Assembly (NCBI GenBank): GCA_005239725.1
Contig: SBBM01000028.1
Location: 1 to 56,527, forward strand
Direction: 5' to 3'
Length of the DNA stretch: 56,527 nucleotides
Source of the DNA: Planctomycetales bacterium
Lineage (GTDB): Bacteria; Omnitrophota; Gorgyraeia; Gygaellales; Profunditerraquicolaceae
Part shown: piece by piece, positions 47,943-56,082 of the stretch
How the letters are laid out: every line of letters starts with the position of its first letter
Position numbering within the stretch: position 1 is the stretch's first letter
Notes under the pieces: model-generated
Databases searched by the model: none
What the model was told of the DNA's origin: nothing
What the model saw: only the letters and a program-made list of their open reading frames with translations
Program-made: the position numbers and the translations under genes

Positions 47943-47986
47943 TTTTTATTTAGCGAAATCCCGCCCCTGCCTGACGGCAGGCAGGG
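47943..47986 (-). promoter_or_regulatory. Hairpin plus conserved leader, copy 2
   Basis: On the minus strand a perfect 9-base hairpin (CCCTGCCTG/CAGGCAGGG, the TGCCTG palindrome family) leads into GCGGGATTTCGCTAAATAAAAA, which matches 45239-45260 at 21 of 22 positions. An AAGGAG ribosome-binding site and the ATG of the homocitrate-synthase-like gene follow within about 20 bases. Confidence 0.5.
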
Positions 47987-48013
47987 CAGGCGGAAAAACT
48001 CCTCAAGTTTTAA

Positions 48014-49747
48014 TTAATCTCTTCCGAGTGTTTTTTTAAGTTCTTCCCTGGAAGGAACACCCGAAGTGCCAAATACCTCCTGATTATCCATAAGATACGC
48101 CGGTCCGAACATAATCTGCAGTTCTCTTGTCAAGCCGGTATTCTCCAGTAAAAGCGCTTTGCCTTCCTGGCCTTTAGCGCAGGCCATTATTTTTTCCCTG
48201 TCTTGCTCTTGCTTGCCGAGGCAATCCTCCCACCATGTGCTCTGGATATTTTCCGCCCGGCAGGCAATATAATCATAAAAATTTTCCGGGTAATATTTAT
48301 AAACGCAAAGGCTGCGCATATCCTCTTCTACCTCGGGTTTTCCTTTCGCAGCCTCAATTTCGCCGTTTTTCTCAAGCGCCAAGAAATGCACCGCCGGTTT
48401 AAAATCTCTGATCGCCCCGATGACTCCAGACATATTTTTGTCATATAAACTTATAAATACATCGAATTTACCCTTTATTTTTTCTCTTCCCAGAAAATAA
48501 GAAATACCTGTAAAAGAAGGCCTGAGTATGTAATACCCGCCCTCTTTATTCAATAAATCCTTATTTAACTCGTTAAAGTTTTTTTCTCCTTCTATCGTTT
48601 TATCCAAAATATAAGCCGGTAATCCCTTTATTTTAAGGTTATCAACCATCTGTTTTGCCTTGTCATCCGGGTAATGCAAGTAAGAAACATTTAAGCCGGG
48701 CAATTTATTTTTCAGGAATTTGATTATATCTGCTGTATCGCAGACTTTACAAATTTTAGGAACAATAATAGTCAGGGGTATTTCTGTGGCTCTGGTAAAT
48801 ACGCACCGGCTTTTATTTGTCCCCCGGTCCTGGCAGGTTCCCATCGAGCCTTCCTGCCTGCAATTGGCATCGGAGAAACACTCCGGCAATATAGAAAGTA
48901 TGGCGCGGTCATCGGGGATTTCGCTGGATAAACGTATGTTTTCTACTTTAAAATCTGCGATTTTTTTATCCTTTATAACCAGCTTTGCCTTGCCCAGGCG
49001 CCTCCCCTGCCAGGCCGGCCTTAAAACTAAGACAGGGCCTACCTTAGAATAAATCTCTTCCTTTGCCCGGCTATGGCCGCTGATAAGTATGTCAATCCCC
49101 GACACCTTACTAATCAATGCCGTATCATCGGTCTCGCCAAGATGGCTTAAAAGGATGATAATATCTGCGCTTTTCTTTTTTAACTCGGCTACTATAGAGC
49201 TGACCTCGGCTTCAGGGCTAAACACATCAAGCCCTCCGGTTTTTTCCTTTTTTAAAGGCGTGCTTACGCCGATTATCCCAACCTTTAGGCCCGCAACTTC
49301 CTTAATAATATACGCCGATGTTTTCTTCAATTTTATATTGCAAGAAAGGAAATCCATCTTGGCCTTCTCTATTATCTCCTCCAAGAATTCCCTGCCGAAG
49401 CTAAATTCGTCATCTCCGATTGCCGCAGCATCATAGCCCATTAATTCCATGCCTTTCACATTTACCCGGGTACGCGCCTTATCCAGTTCGGTATTCTGGC
49501 TGTTGGCATCCATTATGCCGCCGGCAAAAAAGGCCCCTGAGTCCAAAAGCAGCGTATTGGGGTTTTCCCCCCTCAACTTTCTAACCAGGGCCGCCCTGCG
49601 GGCAATGCCCCCGTCAGGCTCTGCGGGACAATCACAGTGATAGAGCGCTCCGTGTGTTTCTCCGGTGTATAAAAGCGTGATTTCTTCGGCAAATAAAGGG
49701 CCGCTCCCGAGCAACAAATACCAAATCAGAAACAATGATTTTCTCAT
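48014..49747 (-). CDS. Exported metallophosphatase fused to thioredoxin-like domains
   Basis: 577 aa with a signal peptide ('LFLIWYLLLGSGPLFA'). Residues about 20-265 form a 5'-nucleotidase/YfkN-type calcineurin-like phosphoesterase ('LLYTGETHGALYHCDCP', 'LLDSGAFFAGG', 'IGDDEFSFG', 'LLSHLGETDD', 'ISGHSRAKEEI'). A Cys-rich linker follows ('CFSDANCRQEGSMGTCQDRG'). The C-terminal half has thioredoxin-fold signs: 'KICKVCDTADIIKFLKN' (CxxC), 'GLPAYILD' (cis-Pro type), and a DsbA/GILT-like tail ('CVYKYYPENFYDYIACRAENI', 'GPAYLMDNQEVFG'). It overlaps the serA stop (ATGA). Substrate unknown. Confidence 0.75.
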   Translation of the reverse strand: MRKSLFLIWYLLLGSGPLFAEEITLLYTGETHGALYHCDCPAEPDGGIARRAALVRKLRGENPNTLLLDSGAFFAGGIMDANSQNTELDKARTRVNVKGMELMGYDAAAIGDDEFSFGREFLEEIIEKAKMDFLSCNIKLKKTSAYIIKEVAGLKVGIIGVSTPLKKEKTGGLDVFSPEAEVSSIVAELKKKSADIIILLSHLGETDDTALISKVSGIDILISGHSRAKEEIYSKVGPVLVLRPAWQGRRLGKAKLVIKDKKIADFKVENIRLSSEIPDDRAILSILPECFSDANCRQEGSMGTCQDRGTNKSRCVFTRATEIPLTIIVPKICKVCDTADIIKFLKNKLPGLNVSYLHYPDDKAKQMVDNLKIKGLPAYILDKTIEGEKNFNELNKDLLNKEGGYYILRPSFTGISYFLGREKIKGKFDVFISLYDKNMSGVIGAIRDFKPAVHFLALEKNGEIEAAKGKPEVEEDMRSLCVYKYYPENFYDYIACRAENIQSTWWEDCLGKQEQDREKIMACAKGQEGKALLLENTGLTRELQIMFGPAYLMDNQEVFGTSGVPSREELKKTLGRD

Positions 49748-51327
49748 AACTTTATCAACTTTACGTAGAGAATATTCTCCAGCTTCCTTATCTGCTCCAG
49801 GACTTGGGGCGAAACAGGATTGTCAATATTTAATATGCTCACAGCCACATCCCCGGCTTCCTTGCGGCCTAAAGTAATCCCGGCAATATTTATTTTGTGC
49901 CTGGCAAGCAGAGTCCCGATATTCCCGATAATGCCCGGCTTATCCCAGTTTTTCATCGTAAGCAGATAACCTGAAGGCGAGGCCTCAACGTAGAATCCGT
50001 CAATTTTGACAATCCTGGGCTCCCTCTTTGGCGAGAGGGTCGCGGCAAATTCCCTTGTTTCTTTATCCGAAGAAACTTTTATGGAAATAAGGTTTACAAA
50101 TTCCTCATCTACGGATACCTTTGTTTCCCTTACCTGTATCCCCCGGCTCTTTGCCAGGGGAATGGCATTTACAAAGTTAATCGCCTCTTTCAGTATAGGG
50201 GTAAGCAGGCCTTTGACTATGGCCATAGTAATAGAGGCAGCGTCATATTTCGTGATATCTCCTGAGTATTGGATATCCACGCCGGTTATCCCGCCCTCAA
50301 TTATCTGGCTGGAAAAATTCCCCAGTTTTTCGCCCATTAAAATATAAGGCTGTAATATCTTATACAATTCCGAATCAATGCGCGGGTAATTAGCCGCGTT
50401 ACGGATGCCTTTACCTAATAAATAGTCGCGCACACACTCCGCAACTTCTATCGCCACGTTTACCTGGGCCTCTTCGGTAGAAGCGCCCAGGTGGCAGGTA
50501 GTAATGATATTATCAAGTTTAAAGATTTCTGAATTCGGGTCAGGCGGCTCCTGCTCAAAGACATCAAGTGCTGCCCCGGCAATCCTGCCTTCTTTCATTG
50601 CCCTGATTAATGCCGCTTCATCAATAATCCCGCCGCGGGCGCAGTTTAGAATACGCGCGGTCTTTTTCATAACAGCAAATTCCTTATCAGAAATCATGTG
50701 TCTGGTATCGTCGGTCAAAGGCACATGCACGGTAATAAAATCCGCATTTTTAAGAATTCCGTCTAAATCCGAGGCTTCTACGCCGATTTCCCTGGCTGCC
50801 TCTTTAGAAAGATATGGGTCGTAAGTCAACACTTTCATCCCGAAAGAAAGGGCACGCTTTGCTACCTCTGTACCTATCCTGCCTAATCCTATAATGCCTA
50901 ATGTCTTCTGGTAAAGCTCAACGCCCATAAATTTTGCGCGCTTCCACTCGCCCTTTTTCACGGAATTATGCGCCTGGGGTATACTCCTAGCAAGGCTTAA
51001 TAAGAGACTCATAGTGTGCTCGCAGGTGGAAATGGTATTCCCGGCAGGGGTATTCATGACAACGATGCCTCTGTCGGTAGCAGCAGCCAAATCCACATTA
51101 TCCAAACCCACTCCTGCCCGTCCGATGACCTTTAACTTCTCCGCCGCACTGATTAAATCCTTATTAACTTTGGTTGCGCTCCTGACAATGAGCGCGTCAT
51201 AATTTTTGATTATCTCTTTTAGCTCTTCTGGCTTTAAACCGTCCTTTGCATCCACCTGGAAACCCGGGGCATCCTTTAAAATCTCCAAACCTTCTTCCGA
51301 CAATTTGTCACTGACAAGTATTTTCAT
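49744..51327 (-). CDS. serA: D-3-phosphoglycerate dehydrogenase
   Basis: First step of serine synthesis. The 527 aa long-form enzyme has 'ILVSDKLSEEGLEIL', 'VIGRAGVGLDNVDLAAATDRGI', the NAD site 'LGIIGLGRIGTEVAKRA', 'ILNCARGGIIDEAAL', 'TCHLGASTEEAQ' (His of the catalytic pair), an intervening domain, and a C-terminal ACT domain ('LLTMKNWDKPGIIGNIGTLLARHKINIAGITLGR') for serine feedback. The aminotransferase upstream is probably functionally linked. Confidence 0.97.
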   Translation of the reverse strand: MKILVSDKLSEEGLEILKDAPGFQVDAKDGLKPEELKEIIKNYDALIVRSATKVNKDLISAAEKLKVIGRAGVGLDNVDLAAATDRGIVVMNTPAGNTISTCEHTMSLLLSLARSIPQAHNSVKKGEWKRAKFMGVELYQKTLGIIGLGRIGTEVAKRALSFGMKVLTYDPYLSKEAAREIGVEASDLDGILKNADFITVHVPLTDDTRHMISDKEFAVMKKTARILNCARGGIIDEAALIRAMKEGRIAGAALDVFEQEPPDPNSEIFKLDNIITTCHLGASTEEAQVNVAIEVAECVRDYLLGKGIRNAANYPRIDSELYKILQPYILMGEKLGNFSSQIIEGGITGVDIQYSGDITKYDAASITMAIVKGLLTPILKEAINFVNAIPLAKSRGIQVRETKVSVDEEFVNLISIKVSSDKETREFAATLSPKREPRIVKIDGFYVEASPSGYLLTMKNWDKPGIIGNIGTLLARHKINIAGITLGRKEAGDVAVSILNIDNPVSPQVLEQIRKLENILYVKLIKL

Positions 51328-51373
51328 TTCATACCCCTTGTTCTAAAAAAATAATTACGCCTCTTTTACGCTT

Positions 51374-51544
51374 TCAGACGAAAAGGCACACCCGCAAAAG
51401 CACCTTCTTCCAGTCTCTGCTTGTTTTTTTGTCTATCGTATATTTAAAATTAAAATTGACAAATTCCAAGTATTCATCCATTGACAGAGTTTTGCGTTTG
51501 AAATCAACCGGCAGCTTGGCTTTAGGCAAGTTAAGTTTTTCCAT
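51374..51544 (-). CDS. Small uncharacterised protein, possible frameshift near its 3' end
   Basis: About 56 aa ('MEKLNLPKAKLPVDFKRKTLS...'). Not recognised. As read, it ends 'KKTSRDWKKVLLRVCLFV', which looks unnatural. One extra A in the A7 run near 51429 would give a different end, 'KKNKQRLEEGAFAGVPFRL', stopping at 51366. I suspect either an assembly indel or a true frameshift. It follows a 34-codon ORF by only 4 bases. Confidence 0.45.
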   Translation of the reverse strand: MEKLNLPKAKLPVDFKRKTLSMDEYLEFVNFNFKYTIDKKTSRDWKKVLLRVCLFV

Positions 51545-51548
51545 ATTT

Positions 51549-51653
51549 CTAAATTCCTTCCAGAATCTTCTCATAAAGTCCCTCTGTGCCGTATTTCAGG
51601 CAAATCTCTTTAAATTTTGTGCCCCGAGCATCCACTTCATTCATCTTTACCAT
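51549..51653 (-). CDS. Very small ORF paired with the 56-codon ORF
   Basis: 34 codons, 'MVKMNEVDARGTKFKEICL...', too short for the ORF track. Codon composition resembles a real gene, with a charged amphipathic pattern ('KFKEICLKYGTEGLYEKILEGI'). The next ORF starts 4 bases after its stop. The pair could be a two-gene mini-cassette such as a toxin-antitoxin or regulator pair, but there is no motif to prove it. No family recognised. Confidence 0.35.
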   Translation of the reverse strand: MVKMNEVDARGTKFKEICLKYGTEGLYEKILEGI

Positions 51654-51668
51654 GCCTTCATTCCAAAC

Positions 51669-51686
51669 CCTGCCTGACGGCAGGCA
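51669..51686. repeat. TGCCTG palindrome between aminotransferase and small ORFs
   Basis: CCTGCCTGACGGCAGGC, a member of the palindrome family also found in prmC (7100s) and at 47965-47986. Confidence 0.6.
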
Positions 51687-51711
51687 AACACATTGAAACG
51701 CAGTTTACTTC

Positions 51712-52848
51712 TTAGGCATTAAAGACTTCTTCCGCGGCTTTGACGCCGGCCCCTAACTGGAATTTATAACCCATCTGATGCAAAACCTTTTCCAGACAGG
51801 AAATAGCGGTAATAATATCGAATTCGGTAATGTAGCCCATATGTGCGATGCGGACGAGCTTTCCCTTCATCTCGTCCTGGCCGCCGGCGATAGTTACGCC
51901 GTAGGTATCGCGCATGGCCTTGACTAACTTTTCGCCATCTATGCCCTGGGGGACTTTTGCTGCCGTGACTACGTCGGAAGCAGCTCCGGGAGCAAATAAT
52001 TCTAATCCCAGCGCTTTGACTGCCGCGCGCGTGGCATCTGCCATTTTTTTATGGCGGCTGAAAACGTTCTCCAGGCCGTCAGCCTTCATTAAATTTAACG
52101 CTTCCTTTAAGGCGATAATCAAGGTTATCGCCGGGGTAAACGGCGTATCCACTTTGTCATATGCCTTTTTTGCCTTACTTAAATCAAAATAATATTTGGG
52201 GCATTTTGAATTTTCTGCCACTTTCCATGCCTTCGGGCTCATCGAAATAAAACCTAAGCCCGGAGGAAGCATCAGGCCCTTCTGGGAACCCGAAACTACA
52301 ACATCGCAATGCCAGGCATCCACCTGCAAATCAATCGCGCCCAGGCCGCTTATGGCGTCAACAACTAACACCGCTTCCGTATCTTTTACAATTTCGCCTA
52401 TTGCCCTGATATCGGTAGCCACGCCTGTGGAAGTTTCGCATAATGTAGCGAATACTGCTTTAATTTTGGGATTGCTTTTAAGCTTATCTTTTATTGCGGA
52501 AGGCTCGACCGCCCTTCCCCATTCCACCTTGATGACGTCGCAGTTTATTCCGTAGGCTCTGGCTATCTCTGTCCAGCGTTCCCCGAATTTTCCGCCCTCA
52601 ACCGTGATAACCGTATCGCCGGGAGAACATAAATTTGCTGCTGCCGCCTCCATTGCCCCGCTGCCGGATGAGGCCAGCATAAAGACTTCATTTTTTGTCT
52701 GGTATATGTATTTCAGGCCCTCATGGACTTCCTTTATAACCTCCTGGAACTGCGGGGTGCGGTGATGGATAATCGGCCGCGACATCGCCGCGCAGATTTC
52801 CGGCGGCAAAGGCGTCGGCCCCGGCGTCAACAAATAATTCTTGCGCAT
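51712..52848 (-). CDS. Class V aminotransferase (alanine-glyoxylate/serine-pyruvate type)
   Basis: PLP-dependent transaminase of the PucG/AGT-like group, 378 aa. It begins 'YLLTPGPTPLPPEICAAMSRPIIHHRTPQF', with 'SGSGAMEAAAANLCSPGDTVI', 'VVDAISGLGAIDLQVDAWHCDVVVSGSQKGLMLPPGLGFI' (PLP Lys in SQKG). Located just upstream of serA, it probably acts as the transaminase of the phosphorylated serine pathway or as serine-glyoxylate aminotransferase; which one is inference. TAGGAGG precedes the ATG. Confidence 0.9.
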   Translation of the reverse strand: MRKNYLLTPGPTPLPPEICAAMSRPIIHHRTPQFQEVIKEVHEGLKYIYQTKNEVFMLASSGSGAMEAAAANLCSPGDTVITVEGGKFGERWTEIARAYGINCDVIKVEWGRAVEPSAIKDKLKSNPKIKAVFATLCETSTGVATDIRAIGEIVKDTEAVLVVDAISGLGAIDLQVDAWHCDVVVSGSQKGLMLPPGLGFISMSPKAWKVAENSKCPKYYFDLSKAKKAYDKVDTPFTPAITLIIALKEALNLMKADGLENVFSRHKKMADATRAAVKALGLELFAPGAASDVVTAAKVPQGIDGEKLVKAMRDTYGVTIAGGQDEMKGKLVRIAHMGYITEFDIITAISCLEKVLHQMGYKFQLGAGVKAAEEVFNA

Positions 52849-52866
52849 TTTCTAACCTCCTAAAAA

Positions 52867-53475
52867 TTACTTCTTTTTCCCTGTAATCACTTCGTCCACT
52901 AATCCGTAATCTTTTGATTCCTCGGCGGACATAAAATAATCCCTGTCGCTGTCTTTCTGAATTTTATCCAGGGATTGGCCGGTATGGAAAGCCAGTATCT
53001 CATTTATCCTGTCGCGCATTTTTAAAATTTCCTTTGCGTGGCGCGAGATATCTTCTGCCGCTCCCTGCACTCCTCCCCAGGGCTGATGGATCATTATCCG
53101 GGAATTGGGAAGGGCAAAACGTTTTCCTTTGGTGCCGGCGCATAGGAGAACCGCGCCCATGCTTGCTGCCTGTCCCACGCAATAGGTAGCGATATCGGGC
53201 TTAATAAACTGCATGGTGTCATAAATCGCCAGGCCTGCGGTAACCGAACCGCCAGGAGAATTAATGTAAAGGCTTATCTCTTTATGCACATCCTCCATCT
53301 GCAAAAAAAGCATCTGGGCAATAACCAGATTTGCCACAGTATCGTCAATAGCCGTGCCTATGAATACTATGCGGTCCTTTAAAAGCCTGGAATATATATC
53401 ATAAGCCCGTTCGTAACCCCGCGAAGTCTGCTCTACAACCATGGGAACCAACGTCTGCATTCTTGTTGTCATCAT
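52867..53475 (-). CDS. clpP: ATP-dependent Clp protease proteolytic subunit
   Basis: Self-compartmentalised serine protease working with ClpX/ClpA. The 202 aa protein has '[23 protein letters not shown]', the nucleophile in '[16 protein letters not shown]', His in '[13 protein letters not shown]', and '[20 protein letters not shown]' with the Asp. Two adjacent ATGs (53475 and 53472) follow GGAGGTGA; the second is better spaced. tig lies upstream as usual, but clpX does not follow. Confidence 0.97.
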   Translation of the reverse strand: MMTTRMQTLVPMVVEQTSRGYERAYDIYSRLLKDRIVFIGTAIDDTVANLVIAQMLFLQMEDVHKEISLYINSPGGSVTAGLAIYDTMQFIKPDIATYCVGQAASMGAVLLCAGTKGKRFALPNSRIMIHQPWGGVQGAAEDISRHAKEILKMRDRINEILAFHTGQSLDKIQKDSDRDYFMSAEESKDYGLVDEVITGKKK

Positions 53476-53527
53476 TCACCTCCGTTAAATTTTACCCCTT
53501 AAATTCCGATGCGGGTTTGGAATAAGG

Positions 53528-54406
53528 TCATTTCTGCTCTACCCAATTTGCCTCTTTTAACAGAAATTCTATCACCTTGCGCGGCATATGCTCGTCCTGC
53601 GCGATGTCTTCTTTTTTGGCGACTGCAGACAGGATAAGGTAAACCTTGACCTGCTTTTTTGCCTCGGGCTCCAGTTGCTTAATGAGCCTGGGCTCATCTT
53701 CGGCAATGGTCTCTTTAGGCACGCCCTTTAGCGCCAGATCAAGTTTTGCTTGCCGGAGTAAATCCTGCAGTTGCCTCTCAACCAGGGCGCCAGGGACTTT
53801 AAAGTCCAAATCCCTGCTTAACTCCTCGATAATCTGGTTTTCTATTTTCTGCCGCTGGGCATTATCCTTCTGGATGAAAACCTGCGTCTCTATGGCTTTT
53901 TCAAAATCCGCCAGCGTCGGATAACACAGCTCTTTGGCAAAACTATCGCTCAGCGCTGGCGCCTTCCTGGATTCCTTTATTGAATCAATGTGGCGTTTCA
54001 CTTCATCAGCCCCAACGGTTATTTTTTGGTACTCGACTCTTAAGCCTTTATAATTTTTAACGCTAACCTCCGGCATTACTTCGACAGACGCCTTATATGA
54101 AAGCGTATTCCTGTCTAATTTGACATCCGATATACGCGGCAATTCCACGACTTCCAGGCCTTCTTTTTTAATCGCCTCCTCGTAAGTATCCGGGATTAAT
54201 TCCTTAAGCACATTCTCATGGGCAAGGGAGGCGTAATTTTTTTCGATTATGTCGCGGGGCGCATGGCCAGGCCGGAAACCCTTTACTTTCGCATCCTTTG
54301 TTATCCGCGCAAAAACATCCTCAAATTTATTTTTTACGGTATCACCCATTACCGCAATATTAAGCTCCCTTATTGTCCCTTCTAATTTCTTAACCTCTAC
54401 TTTCAC
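53528..54406 (-). CDS. tig: Trigger factor lacking the PPIase domain
   Basis: Ribosome-associated chaperone. The N-terminal ribosome-binding domain carries the signature 'KVKGFRPGHAPRDIIEKNY' (GFRxGxxP). At 292 aa it is about 140 residues shorter than usual. After 'EVKRHIDSIKESRKAPAL' it passes directly into the C-terminal helical domain ('TLADFEKAIETQVFIQKDNAQRQKIENQIIEELSRDLDFKVPGALVERQLQDLLRQ'), so the FKBP-type PPIase domain appears absent. GTG start with AAGGA upstream. It stands before clpP. Confidence 0.92.
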   Translation of the reverse strand: MKVEVKKLEGTIRELNIAVMGDTVKNKFEDVFARITKDAKVKGFRPGHAPRDIIEKNYASLAHENVLKELIPDTYEEAIKKEGLEVVELPRISDVKLDRNTLSYKASVEVMPEVSVKNYKGLRVEYQKITVGADEVKRHIDSIKESRKAPALSDSFAKELCYPTLADFEKAIETQVFIQKDNAQRQKIENQIIEELSRDLDFKVPGALVERQLQDLLRQAKLDLALKGVPKETIAEDEPRLIKQLEPEAKKQVKVYLILSAVAKKEDIAQDEHMPRKVIEFLLKEANWVEQK

Positions 54407-54431
54407 TCCATCCTTCCTTTCATTTTGAAAT

Positions 54432-54460
54432 GGGGACGGTTCTCGCGGAGACCCGTCCTC
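54432..54460. repeat. REP-like palindrome GGGGACGGTTCTC
   Basis: GGGGACGGTTCTC and GGAGACCCGTCCTC pair as an imperfect hairpin in the short gap between tig and lptB. It is related to the hairpin at 1987-2013. Such palindromes are typical of repeats spread by REP-associated tyrosine transposases, though no transposase is seen here. Confidence 0.6.
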
Positions 54461-54467
54461 CTCTTCT

Positions 54468-55190
54468 CTACATCCTGAACTTCTCGCCTAAATATACTTC
54501 TTTCGCCCTGGGATTATTAATCAAATCCTCTGCCGTACCGGAAATAAGTATCTGACCCTCGGCAATCAGGTAGGCCCGGTCAGTTATGGAAAGGGTCTCC
54601 CTGACGTTGTGGTCAGTAAGCAATATCCCTAAGCCCTTCCTCTTCAATTCCTTGATTATCTCCTGCGCCTCATTGACAATAATCGGGTCTATGCCCGAAA
54701 ACGGCTCATCCAGAAGGATAAAAGAAGGGTTGGTAACCAATGCCCGGGTAATCTCAAGCCTCCTCCTTTCCCCTCCGGAAAGGGTGAATGCTTTACTCTT
54801 CCTTAAGTGCGCAATCTTTAATTCTTCAAGCAGGCTATCCAGCCTTTCTCTCCTCTGCCTTTTGCTCAAAGGCAGTGTCTCTAAGATCGCCATGATATTT
54901 TCTTCTACAGTCAACTTCCGGAAAATAGAAGGCTCCTGGGCAAGGTAGCCGATGCCGCAGCGCGCGCGCTCGTGAATAGCAAGCCTTGTTATATCCTGGT
55001 TGTCAAATATGATAGAGCCTGCGTTGGGAGGAATAATGCCTACGACCATATAAAAAGTAGTAGTCTTGCCTGCGCCGTTAGGCCCTAAAAGCCCGACTAT
55101 TTCCCCGCGCTTGACAAGTATGTCAACTTCCTTAACCACTTCCCTGCCGTCATAGGATTTGGATAAGCCTTTAATTTCCAGCAGGTGCAC
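54468..55190 (-). CDS. lptB: LPS export ABC transporter ATP-binding protein
   Basis: ATPase powering LPS extraction from the inner membrane with LptF/LptG. The 240 aa protein has Walker A 'GLLGPNGAGKTTTFYMVVG', 'IGYLAQEPSIFRKLTVEENI', signature 'TLSGGERRRLEITRAL' and Walker B 'FILLDEPFSGIDP', with 'LLTDHNVRETLSITDRAYLI'. It begins with GTG behind GGAGGG and overlaps the lptC/A gene by 20 bases. Confidence 0.96.
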   Translation of the reverse strand: MHLLEIKGLSKSYDGREVVKEVDILVKRGEIVGLLGPNGAGKTTTFYMVVGIIPPNAGSIIFDNQDITRLAIHERARCGIGYLAQEPSIFRKLTVEENIMAILETLPLSKRQRRERLDSLLEELKIAHLRKSKAFTLSGGERRRLEITRALVTNPSFILLDEPFSGIDPIIVNEAQEIIKELKRKGLGILLTDHNVRETLSITDRAYLIAEGQILISGTAEDLINNPRAKEVYLGEKFRM

Positions 55191-56082
55191 TCAAACCCTC
55201 CGTTGTATATACCACTAGCTTCGGGCTACCTAAAAGGGTAACCTGCTTATCGCGCGCGGTATAAATTGCCTCATCGCTATAAGAAGTATTTTCGCCCTTT
55301 GTAATCCTGACATTACCGTGGGAGAGAATCTTTTCTATTTGCATGCCCATTAGAGCGGTATCGCCTAAACCCTCCGCAGCACTACCGCCTCCCGAAGGCA
55401 GGAAATATACATTCATCACGTCGCTATACATGACGATATCCTTGGTATCCACTTTGACATTATTATTGAATGTGGCGATATTCTTTGCATAATCTACCTG
55501 GAGAGGCCCGTCGCAGGTGATAATAATTTTATCTTTTACCGGCTTTTGCCCGCCCTTTTCCTGTGCAGGCTTTATTTCTACCTGGACATCCTTACCCAGG
55601 CTTATCTGGCTTAAATTAGGAAAGCCCTGCGCGCCGCAGGCGGTAGTAACCATATTTTCTTTTTCTATGTTAACCATATCTGTGGTCATAACTATCTGCC
55701 TCTTTCTGTCCCAATCCAAAGAGTTGGTAGTCAACTTTGCGCCCTGTGAAGTTGTAATTACTACGTTCTCTTCCAGGTGCACCAAACCTTGCGCCTTATT
55801 AAAATTCCCCTTGTCCGCGGTGAGCCTGACATCCTCTTTCTCGCCGTAAAGGTTGCCGGTTATATTATTCAGTTTTATTATGTCCGTTGACATGTCAGCG
55901 GATTTGCCGGCCAGGTCCCAGCTCTTTTTGCCCTTCTCGCCAAAGCCGGAAATAGAGAAATCGTCAATCTGCTGCTTAGGCTCTTCTTCTACCTTCTTTT
56001 GCCTATGGGCGCAAAGGGCCGGGCTTACGGATAATAATAGAAAGATTAAAAATGCAGCATATTTCTTAAACATCATAAACAC
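55171..56082 (-). CDS. LPS transport protein: LptC-like plus LptA-like (OstA) fusion
   Basis: 303 aa with a signal peptide ('MMFKKYAAFLIFLLLSVSPALCAH'). The first half ('FSISGFGEKGKKSWDLAGKSADMS', 'GNLYGEKEDVRLTADKGNFNKAQGLVHLEENVVI') has the LptC/DUF1239 pattern. The second half ('LQVDYAKNIATFNNNVKVDTKDIVMYSDVMNVYF', 'EKILSHGNVRITKGENTSYSDEAIYTARDKQVTLLG') is the LptA/OstA pattern. One protein therefore seems to provide both periplasmic bridge parts. It overlaps kdsC and lptB, giving a kdsC-lptC/A-lptB operon. Confidence 0.85.
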   Translation of the reverse strand: MFMMFKKYAAFLIFLLLSVSPALCAHRQKKVEEEPKQQIDDFSISGFGEKGKKSWDLAGKSADMSTDIIKLNNITGNLYGEKEDVRLTADKGNFNKAQGLVHLEENVVITTSQGAKLTTNSLDWDRKRQIVMTTDMVNIEKENMVTTACGAQGFPNLSQISLGKDVQVEIKPAQEKGGQKPVKDKIIITCDGPLQVDYAKNIATFNNNVKVDTKDIVMYSDVMNVYFLPSGGGSAAEGLGDTALMGMQIEKILSHGNVRITKGENTSYSDEAIYTARDKQVTLLGSPKLVVYTTEGLSAPAGN

